DNA from: Haemonchus contortus
Taxonomy: Eukaryota; Nematoda; Chromadorea; Rhabditida; Trichostrongylidae
DNA: 64,000 nucleotides
Direction of reading: 5' to 3'
Assembly: GCA_000469685.2 (NCBI GenBank)
Contig: LS997565.1
Location: 50,084,001 to 50,148,000, forward strand
Each line of letters starts with the position of its first letter. Within the stretch, counting starts at the first letter, position 1. Below, piece by piece: positions 24,995 through 37,100 of the stretch. The position numbers and the translations under genes were made by a program. The notes under the pieces are model-generated. The model was not told where the DNA came from, did no database searches, and saw only the letters and a list, made by a program, of their open reading frames with translations.

Positions 24995-25250
24995 TTTACA
25001 TGGTCTGTCCACTTCCTCCCTCATTCGTTGCCGTAATTCACAAGGAGAAAGTGTTTTGTGGTCAATCGAAGCCGTTTGAGGGATGCGGCCCGCATCTACT
25101 TCCGATCCAGAACTGGTACCAACTAAACAGCCCCGGAGAAGTGGAAGGTTTCGCTGGCCAAGGCGGATATCAGTTCGGAATTCGAACGCGTGACCGTGCG
25201 TGTGGGATAGGGTGCCGCTTGCCACTACACCATTTCTCACTCATCAGTCT
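24995..25250 (-). repeat. SINE, main family, antisense
   Basis: Reverse complement shows the head with GTGGCAAGCGGCACCC, CACACGCACGGTCACG, the B-box-like GTTCGAATTCCG, GATATCCGCC and TTAGTTGGTACCAG. The tail is truncated or diverged toward 25.0 kb. Open frames on both strands here come from the repeat. Confidence 0.65.
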
Positions 25251-28200
25251 TGGTAGTCAATACTAACTCGTAGATTTTGAAGAAAACCATCTTCTGATTT
25301 AATGATAAGCAGAGGAGCCCTATTAGGATATGGAGGGAGTAAAAACACGGAATTTTGCATGAAATTCATTGAACCATTATCCAAAGCAACTTTTTTTGCA
25401 AACACGCCTCCCTTCTGATAAAACTTGTATTTACATCCTAATCTGTCGTGGGTTTCGTGTCATAAGCTGCTTGTGATCTGCTACGTCTTGACTTGGTTCC
25501 TTAAGCGTCTGAAATACCATATTTTGGACAGGATTGAGCTTAGGCGTCACTGCAAAAAGCTGGCGACACGTTCTGAAAGATAATACGCTCTGATTGTATG
25601 AGGCTATCAAAAAAACTTCCACCTCATTTTATAGATAGTGAGATGGGAAAAAGATCAGGAGCTTCATGAAAACCGTGGCGATTCGTGAGAATGATTTACT
25701 CCTCTTTTTTGGGCTGATTTCTTCTGCGGGGAGGGAACCGTCAATGTGACCAATTACTGGAAAAGAAAGTGCAAAACAAAATCGCATCACAAAAAAAAAT
25801 ATGTAATCCAGCCTTTGTGCTCATTACGACGGCAACTTACAACTCCAACTCATGCATGACCATCCATTCGTCAGCCATTCTTACGATATGATCCTTTTTT
25901 CAGTGTATATGGTTGAGCTCGTGTTCGTTTCCAACGTCAACCATGACATTTCAAGGTGAAGCCTTGGTCGAAGCGGATTAAAGCCTTATAAGGACACGAA
26001 AAGGGCTGACATTAGCGCTGACTAACATGGATATTTCGATAATGTCAGCTTTACGAGAATCCTATTTGAAAGCTAATTTCTATTTTGATCTGCTAGAACT
26101 ACCGTACACTTACAATTGGTTATGTACAGTAGTCTCACCGGAAACTGTTGGAATTAGTTTTTGTTCTAATCACTATTACCTACTATGGCGACCGAACCTG
26201 GCTGCGTACGTCCCGCCCCTACGGCGAAAGCCCCTCCCCCTGAAGACTTCAACGATGATTGTCTTTTTTACCCATTCAGCAAGTGAAAAGCTTTTTGAGG
26301 GTAGAGGTGCTTTTCCATTATTGCCGCCATAAACAGATGTTCAATTCAATTTTCCTCATTCAACAGGAAGTGTTTTCATGATCTCAGCAATTACTGGGAG
26401 ATTACTTCAACATGTGCTAGGCGTTTTCAGGCAAAAGAACGTCTGGGAACAAAGACGTCCCATTGAAGATGTAGTGTACCAGCCAAAGTTCGGCATTTGC
26501 TTCTGGATGTAAGTTTTATCCGATTCTTCTCTGGTGCAAAGAATTACTCCTTCCTCCTCACCGATACGTGCTGTAGAAAGCCATGAATGGTTGGCTTTGG
26601 CTCCCCTCAGTCATAGACTTGCGCTACCAATTTAGCTTTAAATCACAATTGTTAAATAGTCGAATGAAAATCCGATTGCCATCTTGTAAATAGCAGTTAT
26701 TTACGCAAAAACTTATCAAGTTAGACAGCACCTGCAACGGCTGTGGCAACTGAATTTCCAATTGGAAATTACTCTAATTACTGAGTTCAGCCTTGATTTT
26801 CAGTCCATTTACCTATTCCGAGCATTATCACCTGTTGGCTGGTAGATTCTCCTTTGTGAAAGATCATTAGTCGACTCTCGTCCCACAAGGTACCTGTTGA
26901 CGGTTTTCGAACCAGCGAACTGCCTCCGAATGATGGGAGTCGCAGGTGGTGCGGCCCACATGGGCATATGTAGTCCATAGATTGAATGCCGACTCTGTCC
27001 CTGCCAGTCCAATTCAATGTTGTGCTTCTAATGGCTAAATATAAGACAGTTGTTTTCTCGATCCTTCTATTAGCTACTTGCTCTTTCTCCTAGTAGGGTC
27101 TTCCTCCCAGACGAACAAACTTTCTATTTTTCCTTTTTACTCATTGAGGTAACTAGTTTCTGTTACAACTCAATTGGCTGTCTTGAACAAATTAGATCTT
27201 CTTGGAGGGAACAATCCGAGACTCTTTGGGTGATGATGATGGTGTTCTGATAGTCTGTCTCCCCTCGCCTCTGAACGATTCATTGCTACGATCCTGATTG
27301 CGATAAAGGTGCATGGCGCAAACCAGGAACTGGTGCTGGTCAATCTATCATCTGTAGTTCTACTATTTCTGTTGTTTTTCTTTGCATGAAAGGTTCCAGG
27401 GCCCATCCCATAGGATCTCATTACGATGCCCTCATTACTGACATTGCTGGACAAATCTCATAGAAGAGCTTTTTCTGCAGATGTCGGCCAATTCCATCGC
27501 AACATTTGCAGACTATCGCTATTTTGGGCATCGCCTGCTAGTTAACTTTTTTGTCTGAGCCTCCATTGAGTAAAAAGCTTCCATACATCACTGATGAAGA
27601 GTATTCAGTTTGAACCGACGGTTTAGATGACATTTTGCGAGGTTTCGAATACGATTTCAATTTTCCTGATTGAGAACGGCCAACGTCTGCCAAGGGTTTC
27701 AGACTGAAGAGCAACTGAGTCTGAGTTTATTCTCTTTATTTTTAAGCGATCTGTTACTCCTTCTTAACATCAGTCAGCGCGCGTGAACTTAATCGTTGGT
27801 AGAACACAACAGTCTTTTGGATTGCGCCATGCCTTCGCACAAGTTATAGTTTATTTTGGAAGGGGATAGTTGGTAAAGACATGTTTTTTGGGACATCGTA
27901 ATTGAGAAAGTCCATTCGAATTTTCATATCGATCATATTATTCACTTGTTTACTAATTTACTTCTTTATTTATGCAGTTATCAGTAAGACGAAAAAGTGA
28001 AACCGATTTCGAAAAAAATCAGGAATCCAAGAGCGTCTACTCAAACCGCGTATCCCTTTTCGAAGATAATGCAAAGAGCAGGAAGAGAGCTGTGATTCAG
28101 ATCTAGGCTTGCTTGATCGATTGTTAAAGAGCAATCGATAAACAGGTAAGCAATACCGCGCAGCGCAATCAATCCTTTTAGTCCGATTGCACGATGAGAT

Positions 28201-31112
28201 CAAGAGACCGTTCATTTCATAAGTTACTCATTTTCCTCAAGTGCTTATTAATGCTAGAACAGTGATTCTGACTTAAAAGGCTTCATTTCGGTAAATGCCA
28301 GTTAGGATCGACGTGGGTGATTGACGTGAAAGTTCGAACATTATTTACCCCCTTGTTTCCATAGTAGCATCTGTAAAAAGTCGTCAAAAAAGATCGCTTT
28401 CACGAAGATGTCAGAACAGCCCCCGAAGGTGATACAAACACAAGCCCTCGACAAGCTGGATTCATGTTTCCATGAAATTTCCGATCGAATGCTGCTATTT
28501 TCCTTCGAAGCCATTTACCCAATTTTTATCTTTGGCCATACTGTTATGAACTTTAACTCACGAAGTGATACTATTCATAGGCAGCGGCTTAAAATGTTTT
28601 CCATTAGGGACAATATTTGATTACATGGCGTATTCTGGTGGGTCGGCATGAAATCTTTGATGAGGAAAAAACGAAATTCTCGACGATGAGAGGGAAAAAC
28701 AGCCATCCCATTACAGAAGTCAGAAATCGGATCCCAAACGTACAACTCTGATAGGAATTGGGCAGGTGCCCGGCGCATCCAGAGTTGTGTGCCGTTCCCA
28801 ACCTCATCCGGGGGACTAATTTATTTTTTTGAGTCAGTTCTAGAATAGGGAGTGCTACGCATCCATTCTATTGGCATCCTGGAAATATTTGGATGTTCTT
28901 TACAATCGGAAATTCCCTCTAGAAACTCCGTATCAGGTAAACAGCAGGAACAAACATCGCCTTTCCGAAGTAAACGACCTCCTATCCACATTTCACGTAA
29001 TTCCATTCCAATGAACTGTTTACTAAGCTCAAAGAACTCGCTCAACGACGCATCCGTAGTAGGGCATATGAAACCTCACAGGAAACCTTTCTAAAAACTC
29101 ATGACGGTCTGTTGATGACATCTTTATCCTTATGGATATCCTGTCAAGATGATATGTTTATAGGGCTGCCAATCCGCGTTTCAGATGAACCTCTTTAAGT
29201 CGTCCATTTTGGTCGATTAAGGAAGGGGGAAGGTTTCACGCGTGGTATGAAAAGGAGGAGGAGGAGGATCATAAGATTATCTGTTTGACGGAACTGCACA
29301 GTGTACGTATGGCAGAGTATGGTACCGCCCATAGTAACGATCACTTCCTTCTGAGACTCCTGTAATCCACCTCACCCGCTTCCCCTTGGTTCTCAAAGGC
29401 CGATTGTCCATCTTTTTTCAAACATATCCGTAAATGGTCTTGTCACAGTTTCCTCAGCGACTGATGGATAGGTTGATAGGATTTCCTCCGTCCTGTCAAC
29501 ATTACTGTTACTACGACTTTATCGACCTCTTCAATTGATCGTTATTGATCTGAAGAGGATCAAATCTACTTTTCCACCAGAGATACCTGACCGTTGATCA
29601 ATGGGGAATTTGTTTTTCTTGTTTTGATGGTTTTCAATATTTTTGCTTATCCGACACGTGTGTTATCCTCGATTTCTTTCAGAGTCCCCTTCTTCTCCCT
29701 TTTATTTCTCTATTTTCTCATTGATCTTTCTATTCTTCTCATTTCCTTCCGCGAATCACCACAGGATGGTCTCGTTGATATTCTACACTTTTGAAAATTC
29801 ATGGAAAAAAGTCACTCTAAATTTTCGCCAGTTCATGGGCAGTTCAATCCAGCCAGTTGTTTCTCATCAAATTACAATTGTAGCTAAGAATGTATATATG
29901 TTATTCTTAGTTGTCCTTTCATCCTAGCTTCCTGACCATCTCTATGTAGCTGAATAGGCAAAATTTTGAAATAGAACAGAATTATAGTAATCTAGTCAAC
30001 TGATTCATTTTTATAGGTCTTCCTGTACTTTCTTTTTGCCATTGTCGTCATCCTGCTTTGGTTGTTTCTTAATCATAGTAATTTGATGTTCTCTTTGTGT
30101 ACTTTCACTGATATTCCCTCTCCGTCAGTGAAGTTTCAGTCAAAAGAATGGTGTTAAGACTGGTAGAACTTCAGGAGCCTTCAGTCGTCTGAAATTATGA
30201 ATTTGCGCTGGGCTGAAAGTTTCCATTGAACGGCCTTTGGTTGTGAGGCTCTGAGGGTTTTTGACATCAACAAACATCACTTGATTCCCCTGGAGCTTGG
30301 ACATAAACCTATTCAAACGCTACAACGATTTTGAGGAATGGGTAAACGCATAGGGACTTTCTAAAAACGTCAAACACTTTTTGTTCCCTTCTCCAATTCA
30401 GAAACTCTGGGCATTTCTCAATAACTCTCTGGTTAAACCCTTTATGAATTTTCTTCCCGTCAAACTACTGTATCTATAGAAGCTTTCCGAAATTCCAGCC
30501 TACAATTGTTCCCATGGTACAGTTTATCCAGGCAGATACACCTACTGTTTTTCTTGGATGTGCCTAGGCGGTTCCTGTTCGCTTTCTGTTGAAGATACCT
30601 GTCCGTCCCTTTCGCGGTCCTTCCTCAAATATCTTCTCTTCCTTTGATTTTTTCCGATTTTTTTTCGCATTACCGAACTCGTTTCAACTTTATTGTTCAG
30701 CGTCCTCCCACTTTTCTTTCCCACTCTTCCTTCCTTTCTTCTTTCCTTCTACTTTTTCACTCAAATGTTCCCCATTTCTCGAATTTTCTTTTTTCAATTT
30801 AATCAGTTGTTGTTGATTGCTTTTCTTCGAATTGTATATTCTTCTGTGAATCCGTCATCAATTATAACTAATAGCTCCGAACGGGCTCAGCTCAACTTAC
30901 CGAAAAAAAAACTTTTGAGGATGATGAGTTGTTGCTTTGTCGTAGACGTCGTTGATGTAACGATGCCATTTTGTTCAATTTTCGTTCGCATATCATCGTC
31001 AGGAAGTTCATTTGTGAAAAATACCGTATCCTGCCTTAAAGTCTATCATTTCAGGCCGAACTCCTTTGCATAAGTAGTATGTACCAGGAGCAATAGAAGA
31101 AAAATAAAAATC
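25251..31112. other. gene-poor stretch upstream of the GPCR
   Basis: No gene is supported. Several short frames exist on both strands. The 30.6-30.8 kb stretch is strongly pyrimidine-rich and gives spurious Ser/Phe/Leu-rich translations. Confidence 0.5.
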
Positions 31113-34100
31113 ATGGAAATCTATGAAGATATCGAGTTCTGTGATCCAAACCAAGTAAGAAATTTCTCGTTCTTACCCTGCTCTAGATAGCTACTAGTAG
31201 TATTGAGATTCATGCAATAAATGAGCTAACTATTATTCATTTTATAATTATTATTGTTAATATTTTGTTATGTTTTTGTTACTATTCTGATTCTTGTATT
31301 GCTCTGCGTGCAAATCGACCGTGGACTCGTAAGCAATATAGAAAGTGCTCACTATATCTCTCTTGGACCTGTGGGGAGTGAAACGCTGCAGCAAAAAAAT
31401 CCTCTGCCTGATGCCCCAGTCAATCCTGAATTTCCTGAAATTCGGTTCCGAACTACGCCCATGGAACGTAAAGGATCGAATGAGAGGGATCTAGGCAAGT
31501 GTCAATCGGAAATTCCTTCGGAAAGGTAGTTTCTTCTACGGCTAGTCGGCTACAATCTAATTTCTAATAAGGCGAGACTCATTCTTTGAAATTCATCTGC
31601 CGCTCATTTCGGCGCAGATACTGGGAAGCTGCTCCCGATCTGTGATGGGCAGTAGTAATGCCGAGATTTTTCTGCTCCTTCCCAAGGGACCTCCTCGTTA
31701 CTGATCGAACGGATCAAGAACGCGTTACTTACTTATGGGGGGAGGAGGCGGGGGGGGGGGGGGGGTGGAGAGCTTAACTGGTGTGCTGAAATTCCCTGAA
31801 TGTAAGCCTATCATGCAGCCATTCATTCTGCTAAACTACACCCAAAATGTGCAAAACCTCCTGTTTCCCCATACACAAACATGGTGATTCTGATTGGGGT
31901 TCTGGGAAGGCAGTGTGAGAGAGAAATATTTTGATTTCCCTGTAAAATTAACTCTTCTTGATAGCATTCTTGTATCTCAATACATATTCAAAAATGGAAG
32001 TTACGTCAATGGGATTCCGATCTGAGAATTCTTTCGTCAATACATAAAAGCACTGAATTACCAATGAAGCTCTCAGCTTAGAATATTCCTATTTTCTTTT
32101 GATTCACGTAATGAAATATTAAGTTTTGCTGAACTGTTGAAAATTTTGCACCAGTCCAGGTTGTTCCCGGAGATCCCTGATAGCTTTCGTGGGGAAGCTG
32201 TATAAGGACAGAGTCCGACTACCTCTTCCTTGCCAATTCAAGCATTTAATGAAGATCTGCCTACCCATCTTCAATACGTACCTTTTACTAGTTCGAATCC
32301 GGTCACTCCACACCTGGAACCTTTGTATAAGGAAAGGGTTCTCTACCCACCGCGTTCCAACGCTCCACAGCCTAAAACAAAAAGGTCGTAGATGGATCTG
32401 AATCTCATCAAATGATTCAAATATCATGAGTGGAAATTTTCTTCAATTTCTGCATTTTTCTCTTAAAAAGTCTTCGATTTTTGATTTCTGTTGATTTTTT
32501 TAAGATATTGTCACCGAAACAGAGTCTTCTTGCTTTCTTACCTTTTCACGGCATCGACTCTTCAATCCGTCCGTGAAAACTTCCTTCTTTCAGATCTATG
32601 GCGAAGCGTTGCCGGTATGCGAAGACCCGTTTACGGTGTTCGATCACTATATGAACATCTGCGTTCCGGCAACCCTGATTCAATTTGTCGACCAGGTACG
32701 GTAAAAGTCTTGTCTTACCGGTTTAGGCACTGTTCGATTCGCGAAAACCAACAAGGCATTTAGGAAAACGAGCCAAATATGAAGATCATCTACGGTTTCC
32801 TTCTGCCCGTGCTATCAGTGATTGTGTTGCTGTCCAACGGCGTGGTCATACTGGTATTGAATGAACAAAAAACGGTTAGTACGGTATCATGTTGGTTTTC
32901 CCATAGCATCATGTTCCTCTGAACCATTCCCATACCCACAACTATCATCAAATCAAGTGTATTTATTATCGAGCGCGAGATGTAAACATTTTCTTCACCG
33001 GAAAGACGAAACGTCATCCGCAAAAGTTTTTGTTTTGTTTTCGGAAATAGGGATTTATTTATGGATTCACTCATGATGCTATATGGAATGGCTTCGTCAG
33101 TACGCGCCTAATCCCTTCCAGTAGTCTTTTTTTTATACATACGTCCCACTTCTGATTCTATTCGAAGAGTTGAAGGGGCCAGATAGGAGTGCGTTACAGT
33201 ACCAGCCGTAAAGAGACTTGTTTTTCTTGTTACAATCCCGTCCAAAATTTATTTTTGTCGCCTAATTTTGATGCATAGCCTATATTGAAGGGGATGGGGG
33301 CGGGGGAGGGGGTAAGGGGGGGGGGGGAGGAGGTATCCTCTGTGTTTAAGAGTTCGGTAAACAGTACTGGCCACAGTGAAAACTCTGCAATTACTCTGTG
33401 GACAGCTTGTTCAAAAGCCAGCGTTTTCCTTCACGTGGCCCTCTATATCAGTGTGCTGCATGTCCTGATGAATCGACCATTTCTTACTGCTTTACTTAAC
33501 CAGTTTACATCGGGAGTTCGGGATGGGAAATTAATGGAGCTCAGGATTAGAAATTAATGAAAAAAATTTCAAAAAGCTTAAAAAAAAAAGGAATTTTCAT
33601 GGGAGTTCAGATGCCTCATTTCATTCTATGCGCTTTTCCGAACCCTTGCTTGCTTATTCCCGGTATCGGGTTGAAAAGTAATATTTTCAGAAACGTGCCA
33701 CGGTGGAGCCACTGTTTTGGATGGCAGTCAGTGCCTTGCTCATGGCCGCATCCCCTTTGCCCTTTACCATCTACTATTACAATCTCGGGCATATGCGAGA
33801 TTTGAATCAGACCGAATTCCTATGTTACTTACAGAAGGTAACAATTGAAGCCTAATTGAATGGTATCCTTGGTCACTTCAAAGTTCTTTTCGAGCCATCG
33901 TCATTTGGCCTATTTCAGGTATGCATGGAAATTCTGCCATTCTTCTTCAATACGCTCATCACATTCTTCACATTATTACTTGGAACTCAACGGTGAGTGA
34001 ATTTGATAGTAGCTACCCTCCCAAATAGGTCAAGTAACCTTGAGGCTCCTTCAAGGGTTTGAAGCTCTTCGGTCGGTACTTTAAGGGCCGGAAAAGGCTG

Positions 34101-37100
34101 GGGATCTCTGCAATCAACCGTGAACTGCTCCAGGCATAAGCAGCTGCTCCATGTGGGTGTATGTAAGTATCAGTGGTAGGTGATAGGTGATAGAAACAAC
34201 AAAAACACCTGCCCTGAAAATGAATATCTTTGTTGATATCCTCCCTAGGGAGGAATTCATCTTCATAATGTCTTCAAAACTTGTTTACTTTGAGTGTGGA
34301 AGTTGGGGATTCTCAGAACTCATTTGGAAGTTTTGGAACTTAGGGAAGTTCTAGGATTGGCATGACTTGAATTGGGACCCAGAAAATTCGTTCTCACTTC
34401 TTGCACTCAAACACGAAGTCGAAAAGGGTCGAAATCTCTCCCTCGTGGGTGGGTGGAACTAAGAGATTTGCAAAATGTATTTGCGTGCAGTTCTTCCTTA
34501 TCAATATTTCAAAGATCCGTCGTGTAGGAGCTTTTTGGGATCGTTCCCCCGTGAGAGAGCTTAAAGCTTATTTGGTGCGGTCCCTTAAGGCGATTGCTGT
34601 TATCGGGGGTTGAGATAAGAGGTTAATCTCTATCTTAACGGGCAACACAAGATTGGCTGTAAACTTTGAAAGCGGAGTTCGGCATCTCATAGGATTTCCT
34701 GAGGGTGAAAGAGGATCCCCTCATTGAAGCAAGTGGAAATTTTCAAAAATTTATACATGTTCGGAGTCAGACTAAAGCGGTAGCCCTTTTCGGGTCAGCT
34801 CAACCTGAACCCTGAAGCCTAGACAGCTTGAAAAGACGACCGAATGGAACTAATGTACGTAATTACAGATTTATTGCCGTACAGTATCCACTGGATTCGT
34901 TACGATGGTGTTCACGTCGTTTGATACGTCGCTATTCCAAAGCCATCCTTACACTCGCTATCGTACTTACCGTCATTCATTCTACGTTCGACATTCGGGT
35001 CATCTATCACTTTTGCATTCGAGTGAGTCTATGGATTTTCCTTGCTGATTTTTGAGTGTCAGGGGTCAGTCCTGGAAAGTAAATCCCCCGTCGCGGAGAC
35101 ACAGACCCCCCTCTTCGTTACAGTGTGCATTGGAATAGGCCATGCATTTGAAACTTCCACTCTCAGTTCACGATACTGACTCGATCGGGGAGTGACCGAT
35201 GCTGTGAGCAAGGTGAGGGGAGATGACACTTCCTGAAACTGCTTGGGCTTTTCAATTTCTGCTGTGTTTTCCAAATAACCGTGGTACAATTTTTCGAATG
35301 ATTTATTTCTTATGCGTCAGTCTTTTTCGGAAATTTGAGGAGCCTATGAATTGAAGGAAACTCAAAAATAGCTTGTAACATTGGAAAAAATGCTGCAAAG
35401 GGCATTCCCATCAAATAGAAGAGCTTCGTGGAAATCGAATTATTTCATTTGATTTTAAAGAATTAGTTTGCTCCATTTTATACAATTAGCCGACCTGGAA
35501 CATCAGAGTCTACTAATGAATCCATCGAAATGGAAATGGGTGTTCACAGATGGAAACTGAGGGACAAATTACATGGTAGACCAATAATTGTAGCTTTGGA
35601 ATGAAGGAAATCAGCTAAGTTCCTAGATCCTGAATTCTAGGAGACTTCCAATGCCTAGTTAGGAATATAACAATCTGATTTGTGAGACTCGAAGCCAATC
35701 TTTAGCCATCCTGGGTAACCCTGACAACAAGTAGCAAACCTAGGATAGACCTACTTCCATGAGCTCCGATTACATGAATCGTTTCACCTTCATGCACTGG
35801 CTGAACCCTGTCGCTTAACCCTCCGCCTTATAACACCCTTTTCTTAGAGGCAATTTTGCGGCCAGTTGAAGTTGCATTGTCTGTACACCGAATCTTTTGG
35901 ATTTTTTATTCCCTTCTATGGTAAAATGTTCAGTAATTTACCCACTCAACTCTCAACTGCTAATACGGCTTTGGCTATCAAGCAATGACATGGCGCATCT
36001 TGAAAACCCCTAATTTCTTCTAGTTTTTCCAATTGAACAGCTCATTTTTAATTGATTCCTCTACTTGCAGGGGCCATCGACATCTTTTTGGGTAGCTCGA
36101 TGCTTTGTTGGACACTCGCCGTTGACACGAGCCATGGGTCCCGACACATTCTCATGGGTACGGCATTTTTACGATCCCTTCGTTTAGTAACTTTTTTGAG
36201 ACCTGCACAATTCTTGTTCAGGTTTTCGACTGTTTCCGAATAGGACTGATCGTGGTGCCACCAATTTTGCTATTCGTCATTACCATACTACTCATACGAA
36301 CGATTAAAACGTCGGATGCACCCAAATTAAAGTTCGTTATCAATCTTCGTAGGATTTTATGAATTACGATCTTTTGCAGATTCAATTTTCAAATAAAATT
36401 GGTTCATATTAAACCAAAGAGTATAAAAATCCGATGGCATAGTAATGAGATGTCAATAAAACCTCAAAAAAAAATCCATTTTCACAAAGTTTGTCAGCTT
36501 TTCTGTTCCTGACAAATTATAATTTTATTTTTTTCGTATTTTAGTGTGAATCGTCATAAGCGGGTCAACTCGGCATTCAGAAATACCACTGTGATGCTCA
36601 CCGTGATTATCGTACTCTTTCTCTTAGCCAGGTACGGTATACTTCAACTTTCTCAACAATCCTACCGTATACCAAAATTAGTGGATGTCGATAGGGCTAG
36701 CCCTTCTTAGAAAGGCCATAACCTTCAATTTCATGAAAGACATAAATGAAATTATTGTAATAACGGCTTAACTCATGAATTGTTGGGCAAAAACTTTGGA
36801 TTATCAAAGGATAATTCCATGTTAATTGATAATTCCGCGATAATTGCTAGTTCCGATGATTTCTCTTGATTTTACCGTGCGGAAGAACTGCGTGCAAATG
36901 TACTGGGTAATCCAGTGGTAAAATACCGGTAATTTTCTATCAGCTTGTTATTGACTTATCAGGATACTGCAACAAAACTACATACGTGAACAGTTCGGGG
37001 AAGCACTTTACTGGTCGTTTATCTGGAATCTGGTTTCGTTTTGCTAATTAAAATGAAATTTTTGAGGGAAAATGTAATTAATTGTGAACAAAAAATTGTG

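Noticed and set aside
31254..31529. Plus-strand frame with a hydrophobic start
   Set aside because: Lies in the first GPCR intron, with no splice partner or motif.
35849..35921. Possible extra GPCR exon after an AG at 35.85 kb
   Set aside because: It has splice-like borders but would put the following exon in the wrong frame, while exons 34869-35022 and 36071-36157 join in phase without it.
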